Position numbers and translations under genes: made by a program. From assembly GCA_050305635.1 (NCBI GenBank), contig JBNLFS010000095.1, forward strand, positions 1 to 64,000: a stretch of DNA of 64,000 nucleotides. The letters run 5' to 3'. This document shows positions 44,666 through 52,618 of this stretch, piece by piece (the stretch's first letter is position 1; every line of letters starts with the position of its first letter). The notes beneath the pieces are model-generated. The model was not told the origin of the DNA and did no database searches. It saw only the letters and a program-made list of their open reading frames with translations. This DNA is from Thiodiazotropha sp050305635 (lineage in GTDB: Bacteria > Pseudomonadota > Gammaproteobacteria > Chromatiales > Chromatiaceae).

Positions 44666-44812
44666 GCTGGATCATACCGTCTGAGTAGCATTTCAACAGT
44701 CTGCTAACTCTATTTTAGGCCCCCTGCACCAATTCAACAGATCACCCGGTCGGGATAGTGCAGGTCATGACCGACTGCCGGGACCCTTCCCGTACCCGAG
44801 GAGGTATGGGGT

Positions 44813-44848
44813 ATGATGGCCGCAAATGGACCACCCAATGCACCATGA
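44813..44848 (+). CDS. 11-residue leader peptide overlapping the tmcA start
   Basis: ATG 44813 follows GAGGAGG by about eight bases and encodes MMAANGPPNAP. Its TGA (44846-44848) overlaps the ATG of tmcA (ATGA). tmcA has no RBS of its own, so the leader may supply it by translational coupling. The paired prolines could slow ribosomes. Confidence 0.5.
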   Translation: MMAANGPPNAP

Positions 44849-47070
44849 CCACGCCTGCGACACCCCACAGCGATAACCGGGAATCCCTCGCGGCTCTGGC
44901 GCTGCGTCTCCGCAAGCAGGCTCGCCAGCAGGGGCATCGCCGCATGGTCTGCCTGTGCGGTGCCGAACCCTGGTGTATCCAGGGTGCGGATCAAATTGTC
45001 CAGGCGTTGGGTGACAGTAACCCGCTGTGGATCGGCGCCCAGGGCAGTCTCCCCTGCCCCACGCTGGATAATGCCCGGGCATTGACCCGCCTCGGCAGCG
45101 ATACCGGGATGCTGATCTATAACAGCCATTCCGGCTTCGACCCGGATGCCTTCGGCGCGCTCAGCGGCACTCTGCAGGGTGGCGGCCTGTTGCTGCTGCT
45201 GACCCCGCCCCTGGCGGAGTGGGCGGACTTTCCGGACCCCCAGCGCGCGCGCATTGCGGTGGCCAACTATGACCTTTCCTCACATCCGAGCCTGTTCCTC
45301 GCCCGCCTGGCGCGACTGCTGGAGCGGGACACCCGGGTGACCCGGGTCACCCCCGAGTGTCTGTGGCCCGGCGCAATAGTCCCGGGGGTCAGCCCGGATC
45401 CCTTCCCGCTGGATGGTCTGTGCAGAACCCCGGACCAGGCCCGGGCGGTCGAGGCCATTCGCCACACTGCCCTGGGACACCGCAACCGTCCCCTGGTACT
45501 GACCGCTGACCGGGGACGGGGCAAATCCTCAGCACTGGGTATCGCCGCGGCGCAGCTGATTGATGAGGGCTACTCCCGTATCCAGGTCACCGCCCCGTCG
45601 CGGCAGAGTGTGACCAGCCTGTTCGAGCAGGCCGAACGCTATCAACAGCGCCTGCGGAGTGCCGGATTGGCGACGCCAGACCTGCAAGCACTGGAGTTCG
45701 TCGCCCCGGACGAACTGCTCAATCACCCCCGAAATGCTGACCTGCTGCTGGTGGACGAGGCCGCCGCGATCCCCACCCCGATGCTGCAGGCTCTGCTGGC
45801 CAGGTATCCGAGAATCGTCTTCGCCACCACGGTGCATGGCTATGAAGGCACCGGCATGGGGTTCAACCACCGATTCAAAAAACACCTGGACGAAGTTCGG
45901 CCGCAGTGGCATGAACTCGTGCTACGCCACCCGATCCGTTGGAACCCTGATGACCCCGTGGAGCAAACCGTGTTCCGGCTGCTGGCTCTCGACGCGGAAC
46001 CCGCTGAGATCAACCGCCAGGACCGGCTCGACGAGCGGCAATTGGAATTGTCCTTCCCCGAACAGGGGGCGTTGCTGGATTCGGAGGAGGATCTGCGGCA
46101 GCTGTTCGGTCTGCTGATCCTGGCGCATTACCGAACCACCCCCCTGGACCTGCGTCACCTCCTTGACGGACCCAACCTGCAGATCATGCTGCTGCGTGAG
46201 GAACGGCGGATTCTGGGGGTGGCGCTGCTGGCCGCCGAAGGGGGTTTTTCCGAGCCCCTGGCTGAGGAGATCTGGTCCGGCGTCCGACGCCCCCGGGGTC
46301 ACTTGCTGGCCCAGTCGCTCACCGCCCATCTGGGACTGACCTACGCGGCAACCCTGCGGGGTCTGCGCATCATGCGCATCGCCGTGCACCCTGCGCTTCA
46401 GGGCCGAGGGCTCGGCAGGCGCATGCTGGCAGCCATTGAGGACCATGCCCGGGTGCAGAGGTTCGACTATCTCGGGGTCAGTTGCGGCGTCACCCCGGAC
46501 CTGGTCCGTTTCTGGCGGCACAACCAATTGTCAGCCGTACGCCTTGGGATCCGTTCCGGCGCCAGCAGCAGTGTCCCGTCCGCAATGTTTCTGCGGGGCT
46601 TGAGCGCCGCGGGATCCTCCCTGCTGGAGGATGCCCGAGAGCGCTTCGCCCGCCAATTGCCGCCCCTACTGCGCGAACCCCTGACGGACCTGCCTGCCGA
46701 ATGGCTGGCTCCGTTGCTGGCAGGCATGCAATTCCCGGGTACGGACACCTTCTCCCATCAGGACTGGCTCGATCTGATCGCCTTTGCCTATGGCCAGCGG
46801 GGTTATGAGATCAGCCAGGCCCCGATTGAGCGGTTGACACTGTGGGGACTGGCCGAACAGCAGGTAGCTGGAGACGATTGCCTTCTTCTGATCATGCGTG
46901 TGCTGCAGGGCCACTCCTGGCAGCACTGCGCCACGGCATGCAAACTGCCCGGACGTAAGGGGGTGGAAGCCCGCGTTCGGGATATCATCAAGCCGTTGAT
47001 CGAACAGCAATGCAGCGTTTCCGCCCTAACCATCCTGAACGGACTCAAAGACAGAAATGAGGTGACATAA
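44845..47070 (+). CDS. tmcA: tRNA(Met) cytidine acetyltransferase TmcA
   Basis: 741 residues from ATG 44845. RNA helicase-like module with Walker A TADRGRGKSSALG near residue 235 and Walker B LLLVDEAAAIPTP; then a GNAT acetyltransferase with IMRIAVHPALQGRGLGRRML; then a C-terminal tRNA-binding tail. It makes N4-acetylcytidine at the wobble position of elongator tRNA-Met, using acetyl-CoA and ATP. About 70 residues longer than the E. coli protein. The longer in-frame extension to 44758 lacks an RBS. Confidence 0.95.
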   Translation: MTTPATPHSDNRESLAALALRLRKQARQQGHRRMVCLCGAEPWCIQGADQIVQALGDSNPLWIGAQGSLPCPTLDNARALTRLGSDTGMLIYNSHSGFDPDAFGALSGTLQGGGLLLLLTPPLAEWADFPDPQRARIAVANYDLSSHPSLFLARLARLLERDTRVTRVTPECLWPGAIVPGVSPDPFPLDGLCRTPDQARAVEAIRHTALGHRNRPLVLTADRGRGKSSALGIAAAQLIDEGYSRIQVTAPSRQSVTSLFEQAERYQQRLRSAGLATPDLQALEFVAPDELLNHPRNADLLLVDEAAAIPTPMLQALLARYPRIVFATTVHGYEGTGMGFNHRFKKHLDEVRPQWHELVLRHPIRWNPDDPVEQTVFRLLALDAEPAEINRQDRLDERQLELSFPEQGALLDSEEDLRQLFGLLILAHYRTTPLDLRHLLDGPNLQIMLLREERRILGVALLAAEGGFSEPLAEEIWSGVRRPRGHLLAQSLTAHLGLTYAATLRGLRIMRIAVHPALQGRGLGRRMLAAIEDHARVQRFDYLGVSCGVTPDLVRFWRHNQLSAVRLGIRSGASSSVPSAMFLRGLSAAGSSLLEDARERFARQLPPLLREPLTDLPAEWLAPLLAGMQFPGTDTFSHQDWLDLIAFAYGQRGYEISQAPIERLTLWGLAEQQVAGDDCLLLIMRVLQGHSWQHCATACKLPGRKGVEARVRDIIKPLIEQQCSVSALTILNGLKDRNEVT

Positions 47071-47358
47071 CAAAGCGATGAGATGATATTCAGGGCCGAT
47101 CGCGGACAAGCCCAGCGCAAACGACCTGTTCAGCAGGGCAGCTTGGATTTGAACTATTCCGACTTGCACGCATAACGAGCGCCTGGATATGCCCGAAATT
47201 TCCGTCCATCTGGTCTCAATCCAGTCCCCCCCTGGATTTTCGGCTGAATCCGGTGACGCCCGCTTTATCAACATTAACTCGAGTAGTGGCACTGATCCGA
47301 TGTTTTGATTCCATCTTCCTTTTGAGGGTGGTCCTAACCGCGTCTGGCAGGCGTCACA
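47071..47358. other. intergenic region between converging tmcA and rtcB
   Basis: 288 bp with no recognised RNA, hairpin terminator or repeat. A minus-strand open frame of 88 codons (47026-47292) has no RBS and no recognisable domain and is not called. Confidence 0.4.
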
Positions 47359-48555
47359 TCAACCTTTCACGCAGACAATCTGCTTCAGAGTATGCACCAC
47401 CTCTACGAGATCGTTCTGGTGCTCCATGACCCGGTCGATATCCTTATAGGCACCGGGGATCTCATCGATGATGCCTTTGTCCTTACGGCACTCCACACCT
47501 GCCGTCTGCCGTTCCACATCCTCTTCGCTGTACTGGCGTTTGGCAGCGTTGCGGCTCATCCTGCGTCCGGCGCCGTGCGAGCAGGAGCAGAACGAAGTTG
47601 GATTTCCCTTGCCGCGAACGATGTACGACTTGGCGCCCATGCTGCCGGGAATGATGCCCAGTTCGTCTTCGCCTGCACGTATCGCCCCCTTGCGGGTTAT
47701 AAAGACGTTCTCGCCGAAGTGGTGCTCACGCGCCACATAGTTGTGGTGGCAGTTGATCGCCTCCTTGGTGATGCCGAACTTCGGCAGATTCTTTCGTAAT
47801 GCGTCGAGGATGAAGTGCATCATCTCCCGGCGGTTGGCCATGGCATAGTCCTGTGCCCACTCGACCGCCTCCACATAGTCGTCGAAGTGCTTCGCCCCTT
47901 CGCTGAAATAGGCCAGATCCCTGTCCGGCAAATTAACGATATGCTGCCCCATGTCCTTCCGCGCCAACTCGATGAAGTACTGACCGATGGCATTCCCCAC
48001 ACCCCGGCTCCCCGAGTGCAGCATGACCCAGACATCTGCATTTTCATCCAGACAGAGCTCGATGAAATGGTTACCGCCGCCTAGGGTACCGATCTGACGT
48101 ATCCAGGTCTGGTATGGCCGCTTCTGCAGCGAGTAGATCTTGCGGTGTTTGTTGAGAATGCGGTCTAGTCCACCCGACAACGCGCGAATAGTCGACTCGC
48201 GCGCCCGATCACTCTTATGCATATTGAAACCGACCGGAATCGCCGCTTCGATCGCCAGCCGCAAAGCACGCAGATTATCCGGCAGATCACCGGCCTTTAT
48301 CGACAACCGAATGGCATTCATACCACAACCGATATCGACGCCCACTGCCGCTGGGATAATTGCTCCCTTGGTGGGAATGACTGATCCCACGGTTGCTCCT
48401 TTGCCCAGATGAACATCGGGCATAGCGGCGATATGGCTGTGAATGATAGGCAACTGCGCGAGGTTGTAGAGCTGCTGCATCGTGCCCGCATCGACCTCGT
48501 CGGTGTAGATTTTTACTGGAACTTTACCTTTACTGATTGTCTTAACAACAGGCAT
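47359..48555 (-). CDS. rtcB: RNA-splicing ligase RtcB
   Basis: 398 residues. AVGVDIGCGMNA with the Mn-binding Cys at 77, CHHNYVAREHHFG with metal histidines, GSMGAKSYIVRGKGN and the guanylylated histidine in CSHGAGRRMSR near residue 330. The enzyme joins 2',3'-cyclic phosphate and 5'-OH RNA ends with GTP and repairs tRNA or rRNA after toxin cleavage. It overlaps the preceding RbfA-like gene by 14 bp. Neither RtcA, RtcR nor an archease is present here. Confidence 0.96.
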   Translation of the reverse strand: MPVVKTISKGKVPVKIYTDEVDAGTMQQLYNLAQLPIIHSHIAAMPDVHLGKGATVGSVIPTKGAIIPAAVGVDIGCGMNAIRLSIKAGDLPDNLRALRLAIEAAIPVGFNMHKSDRARESTIRALSGGLDRILNKHRKIYSLQKRPYQTWIRQIGTLGGGNHFIELCLDENADVWVMLHSGSRGVGNAIGQYFIELARKDMGQHIVNLPDRDLAYFSEGAKHFDDYVEAVEWAQDYAMANRREMMHFILDALRKNLPKFGITKEAINCHHNYVAREHHFGENVFITRKGAIRAGEDELGIIPGSMGAKSYIVRGKGNPTSFCSCSHGAGRRMSRNAAKRQYSEEDVERQTAGVECRKDKGIIDEIPGAYKDIDRVMEHQNDLVEVVHTLKQIVCVKG

Positions 48556-48985
48556 CGCACTCTCCCATTTCGTCCAGTTGTGCCCAGTGCTTCAGCTTGA
48601 ACCTGAGGGACGGAATACGTTTTCTCTTCACGGCGCGGGCTATCGCGGCGCGCAGAGACCCCTCCAATGCATGCAGTTTTTGTAGAAGCTCAGCCTCTTG
48701 ATGAGTTGAAACCCTGTCATCACAACATAGTATGACAAGCAGCGATTGACCCTCATGCTGACTCGTCACCTCGAGTATGGAAAGAGACTGCAGTTTCGGG
48801 TCACTGAACTCACTCATCTTTAACGACAAGACCCGTTTTGCCGCCTTGCCGAATTGTTTGCTTTTGTGACCCTTTTTTTCGGCCGTACCCGTCGAAGAGA
48901 GCAGACGTGGATCAACCCCGTCTTCTTCGCCGATTTCGCCACAAAGTTGTCTGGCTCTATCGAGCCAACCTCTCGATTGATTCAT
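48542..48985 (-). CDS. RbfA-like protein overlapping rtcB
   Basis: 147 residues. Residues about 50-137 look like the KH-type fold of ribosome-binding factor A: LSLKMSEFSDPKLQSLSILEV, LLVILCCDDRVS and LRAAIARAVKRKRIPSLRFKL. The N-terminal 45 residues are unusual, charged, and contain no RbfA start motif. AGGAG precedes the ATG. Translational overlap with rtcB suggests the pair works together, perhaps on damaged ribosomal RNA. Orthology with housekeeping RbfA is unlikely because that gene usually sits with infB-truB. Confidence 0.7.
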   Translation of the reverse strand: MNQSRGWLDRARQLCGEIGEEDGVDPRLLSSTGTAEKKGHKSKQFGKAAKRVLSLKMSEFSDPKLQSLSILEVTSQHEGQSLLVILCCDDRVSTHQEAELLQKLHALEGSLRAAIARAVKRKRIPSLRFKLKHWAQLDEMGECDACC

Positions 48986-49084
48986 CGTTCACTCCTGCCG
49001 CACGGCAAAGGCATAGAGCGATGACAGCAAACATCACCACGCCGGAAGCCTGTCGGCATTGCTTGTAAAAAAGTCTGTTGGAGC

Positions 49085-49101
49085 CCGGTCCGAACGACCG
49101 G
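49085..49101 (-). other. hairpin after the 16-residue reading frame
   Basis: CCGGTC-GTTCG-GACCGG in the transcribed (minus) direction, with a run of six U twelve bases further on. Not a canonical terminator because of the gap. Confidence 0.35.
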
Positions 49102-49107
49102 AAGATA

Positions 49108-49158
49108 TTATCGGGCGAGAGGGGACACGAGGCTCATGATGGTTTGAGATTGCTTCAT
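49108..49158 (-). CDS. possible 16-residue leader peptide upstream of the rtcB operon
   Basis: ATG 49158 is preceded by CAGGAGG at good distance and encodes MKQSQTIMSLVSPLAR. It ends just before the hairpin at 49085-49101 and 123 bp upstream of the RbfA-like gene. A short, well-initiated frame followed by a hairpin is the arrangement of attenuation leaders. The remaining 49159-49463 shows no gene. Confidence 0.4.
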   Translation of the reverse strand: MKQSQTIMSLVSPLAR

Positions 49159-49463
49159 TCACTGCCTCCTGTTTTGTTGCGAGAAAAGATGGGGCGCAAA
49201 GTTACGCCTCGTTGGTGGGGCTGTCAACCGGGAAAACCGACACGGCGATAGCGGCTTTCTTCTGAAGCTGCTTGAAATGGCTGCGGGTGACGGGTGTTAT
49301 CAATTAATAATCGGGAAAAGCCGTCACAGAATGTATCCGAACTGAGCCAAACGAACCGGTGCCTGCAGTCAGTACTCAAGCGCAAGGAGAAGGCTCTTGT
49401 GGAGAATGAAAGGCATTCCACAAAAAACTCGTCAGGAGCCTCCGATCTGAGGTCACGCCTCAA

Positions 49464-51041
49464 TCAGTCGGGGGTCGACCGCAAAACCAGATAGCCGCTG
49501 CGATAGGGCTGGGAAAAGATCACACCGGGATCGCCGGATATTGGAGGCTTGCCGGCCTGAACCACAATCAGGCCGCCTTCGTGTTGCTGGAGCCAGTTGT
49601 TGATCTCACTGCGACTGATGACCTGAACGGGCTGGGTCAAACGGCCAGTGAACGTAAACTCGCCATAATACTTGCCGATCACGGCAACCGCCCGGTCCTG
49701 ATCCTGAACTTCATAAATCACGGAAGCGATTTCCCGAACGCTGTAGTATTTCGACAGGTTTTCGATCATCCCCGGTATTCCGACACCCAGAAGGAGCAGT
49801 GAGATAACCCCCGGCCAGACGAGTCCGGATAAGCGCCGGGCCAGCCAGAATGCACCCAGCAGGGAAACCAGAATACCCGTTCCCCAGAGAGATACACGAG
49901 GGGTCATCCAGACCAGGTTCTCACCCAGGGATCCGAAGAATGGCGCTGCCAGCATCACCAGACCGAGCGCCAGCGGAGGCAATAGGGGCAGGACAACCGT
50001 GCGTATGCCGGGTACCCCGGGTTCCGCTGCCTGCAGGGCGCGGCTGAAAAGGATCCCCATCAATGGTAGAAATGGCAGCATGTAATGAAACTGTTTACTG
50101 CTGATCAGGCTGAAGATGGTCAACCCCGTAAATGCAATCCCGACAGCGAATCGCTCACCGCTGTCCCAGCCATCGCGCCAGCGCCTGGTCAGTCCGCGCC
50201 ACAAGGGTAACCAGAGGATCCATGGAAAAAGCACCAAGGGAATCAGGGGCAGATACCACCATAAGGGACGACGATGGGCAAAGGCGTTCACCACCCGACC
50301 GGCGGTCTGTCCCCACAGGATGTGGTTGGCATAGTCCTCACCCCCTGCGGCAGCGGCCGGAAGCGCCCAGCTCAAACCGATCGCCGCGGCCAGCAGAATC
50401 GCGCCGACCCCGGAGGCATACCAGACAATCCAGGATCGGGGTCGGGATTCACGCATCCACCAGGGCGCCAGCAGCAGGCCCGGCAACACGTAGATGAAGA
50501 TCACCGGACCCTTGGCCAGAATGCCCAGCCCCATGCCGAGGCCGGCCAGCAACCAGCCGGACCCGGCCCTGCCCCGCCAGGCGAGGAGCAAGCCCAACCA
50601 GGCGATCTCGGCACACACCGCCACAAGCAGGTCGAACATCACGGATGAATTCCAGATCATCCAGAACAGGAAGGTCATCACCACCCAAGCCGCGTGCAGG
50701 GGCAGCTGACGCCGCTCCGGCCAGATCAGGGTGGCGATGGGGATCACCAGCAGCAGCCCGGCGAGTCCCAGCAGGGATACCGCGAGTCGCGCGGCCCATT
50801 CGCTGACTCCGAACAGGTACCAGAAGGCGTGGATCAGCCAGAACAGCAGCGGTGGCTTGTGGTGATAGGGTTCGCCATTCAGATGGGGGACCAGAAAATC
50901 GCCCCGAAACCACATCTCCCAGGCCGCGCTGAGGTAGCGGGTTTCATCAACCGCCGTGGCGTGTCGGAACAGGATCGCCAGCAGGGTCAGCACCAACCAG
51001 GCGCCCAGGATTGCCAGCAATGGCCGCAGGCGTCCGTTCAT
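49464..51041 (-). CDS. ArnT-like glycosyltransferase family 39 (PMT) membrane protein
   Basis: 525 residues from ATG 51041, which overlaps the stop of the LAB_N gene (ATGA). Around 10-12 membrane helices. The first periplasmic loop has the family motif DETRYLSAAWEMW ... HLNGEPYHHKPPLLFW (catalytic DE). GT39 enzymes of this type move a sugar from undecaprenyl phosphate to lipid A or another acceptor on the outer face of the inner membrane. The neighbouring GT2 would make the lipid-linked donor, so the pair mirrors ArnC-ArnT. The sugar is unknown. Confidence 0.88.
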   Translation of the reverse strand: MNGRLRPLLAILGAWLVLTLLAILFRHATAVDETRYLSAAWEMWFRGDFLVPHLNGEPYHHKPPLLFWLIHAFWYLFGVSEWAARLAVSLLGLAGLLLVIPIATLIWPERRQLPLHAAWVVMTFLFWMIWNSSVMFDLLVAVCAEIAWLGLLLAWRGRAGSGWLLAGLGMGLGILAKGPVIFIYVLPGLLLAPWWMRESRPRSWIVWYASGVGAILLAAAIGLSWALPAAAAGGEDYANHILWGQTAGRVVNAFAHRRPLWWYLPLIPLVLFPWILWLPLWRGLTRRWRDGWDSGERFAVGIAFTGLTIFSLISSKQFHYMLPFLPLMGILFSRALQAAEPGVPGIRTVVLPLLPPLALGLVMLAAPFFGSLGENLVWMTPRVSLWGTGILVSLLGAFWLARRLSGLVWPGVISLLLLGVGIPGMIENLSKYYSVREIASVIYEVQDQDRAVAVIGKYYGEFTFTGRLTQPVQVISRSEINNWLQQHEGGLIVVQAGKPPISGDPGVIFSQPYRSGYLVLRSTPD

Positions 51042-51688
51042 GAATGGGAGAGGCCTGTCTGGTACTTTCCTTCGCGGGACATCAGAATCAGGTTGCGGGT
51101 GTAGATGATGAATCCCAGACTCTGTCCCAGCATGATCACCGGATCCAGCATCGCGGTGGCATAGATCAGCAGCATCAGACTGCCCACCAGGCTCAGGTAC
51201 CAGAAGCTGCGGGGCATCAGACTCTGCTTGTGACGCTCGGTGTACCACCACTGAGCGAGGAACCGGCCGGTGAACAGGAACTGGCCGAAGAAGCCGAAGG
51301 TTGTCCAGAAGTCATGAATCTTCACTACCGGCGCCTGGGCGCCGCCCCCGAACAGATAGCCGACACTCATGGCGGCGCCCACCGCGCCGATCCACAACCA
51401 CAACCAGGTGTGGCGAACCCGTCCCATCCATTCCGGATGAATGTATTTCAGATTGCGCAGATAGATCAGCAAACCGATCATCTGCCCCATCGCGATGACC
51501 GGATCCCGGCGATGGGTGGCGTAGCTGAGCAGCAGAATCGATCCGGCCAGGCTGAAGTACCAGAAATGCACCGGCAGCAGACTGCGCCGGGCCCGTTCGC
51601 TCATGATCCACTGCATGAGGAAACGGGCGGCGAAGAAGCCCTGTGCCAGAAACCCGGCACCCAGCCAGATCATCTCACTCAGTGCCAT
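51038..51688 (-). CDS. lipid-A-disaccharide synthase N-terminal-domain (LAB_N) membrane protein
   Basis: 216 residues consisting of two copies of the three-helix LAB_N unit: ARFLMQWIMSERARRSLLPVHFWYFSLAGS and GRFLAQWWYTERHKQSLMPRSFWYLSLVGS share the same pattern (shown in short: FLxQWxxxER, LxPxxFWYxSLxGS). This duplicated fold occurs with ArnC/ArnT-like enzymes and may be a flippase-like or scaffold protein. It overlaps both neighbours, so the three are one operon. Confidence 0.85.
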   Translation of the reverse strand: MALSEMIWLGAGFLAQGFFAARFLMQWIMSERARRSLLPVHFWYFSLAGSILLLSYATHRRDPVIAMGQMIGLLIYLRNLKYIHPEWMGRVRHTWLWLWIGAVGAAMSVGYLFGGGAQAPVVKIHDFWTTFGFFGQFLFTGRFLAQWWYTERHKQSLMPRSFWYLSLVGSLMLLIYATAMLDPVIMLGQSLGFIIYTRNLILMSREGKYQTGLSHS

Positions 51689-52415
51689 GCCGGGTCTCTG
51701 TGTAACGGGTGTGGGATCCGCGCCGCTGCAGCCACATGACCCCCATCAGATCCGAGATTCCCACGATCAAGCGGTCCAGGGTTCCGTATTTTGACTGGCC
51801 CCGGGTTCGCTCCCGGTGGTTGACCTGTTCCGAAATGACCTTCCCCCCGGAGCGCAGCACCAGGGCAGGCAGGAAACGATGCATGTGATCGAAAAACGGC
51901 AGATCGAGAAAATCCTCCCGGGCGATGACTTTGAGACCGCAACCGGTGTCGGGGGTATCGTCCCCCAGCAGGCGACGTCTGATGCCGTTCGCCACCCGGG
52001 ACGAGATGCGCTTGATCCAGGTGTCGCGGCGTTTCACACGGTAACCCGCCACCAGAACCGGGGTGCCGTCATGGCGCGCGTTGCGGGCGATCTCCAGCAG
52101 TTTGGGGATATCGCCCGGATCATTCTGACCGTCCCCATCCAGAGTGGCGATCCAAGTACCCTGCGCCGCTTTGATGCCGTTGCACAAGGCCCGGCTCTGA
52201 CCGCAGGTCTGCTGATGGGTCAGGATGCGCAGGTGCGGATCGCCGGATGCGGCGCGCGCGAGCTCCGCCGATGTTTCATCCTGGCTGCCATCATCCACAT
52301 AAATCACTTCGAAATCGGACTTTGTTGACAATGCCGCATGAATTTCGGACAGCAATGGCTCAATGTTTCCCGACTCGTTGAGTACGGGAACGACAATCGA
52401 CAATTCGCAGGGCAA
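51675..52415 (-). CDS. GT2 glycosyltransferase, dolichyl-phosphate-mannose-synthase-like
   Basis: 246 residues from a TTG at 52415, chosen because GGTGGAG lies six bases upstream and the protein then begins PCELSIVVPVLNESGNI. GT-A motifs: VVPVLNESGN, YVDDGSQDET, TLDGDGQNDPGDIP (DxD-type) and DTGCGLKV. No long C-terminal membrane anchor. It would load a sugar from a nucleotide donor onto undecaprenyl phosphate (ArnC/DPM1 class), the donor for the GT39 enzyme. The stop overlaps the LAB_N start by 14 bp. Confidence 0.9.
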   Translation of the reverse strand: MPCELSIVVPVLNESGNIEPLLSEIHAALSTKSDFEVIYVDDGSQDETSAELARAASGDPHLRILTHQQTCGQSRALCNGIKAAQGTWIATLDGDGQNDPGDIPKLLEIARNARHDGTPVLVAGYRVKRRDTWIKRISSRVANGIRRRLLGDDTPDTGCGLKVIAREDFLDLPFFDHMHRFLPALVLRSGGKVISEQVNHRERTRGQSKYGTLDRLIVGISDLMGVMWLQRRGSHTRYTETRHGTE

Positions 52416-52618
52416 TGATTTCTCCACCGGACAATGGCAACGGGCGATTTTACAACTTTTTGGCTGAAAATGGCTACCGTACGCCTTCACCCACACGAAA
52501 CTAAGCGGCCATCCTTAAGCCTCCCAGAAATAGTCCGCAAAGGCTTGAAAACATGGGCCAATACAAGACCTCGGCCTATCCTGTCTGACTTGACGGCATC
52601 CCCCCGGACACAGGACGA

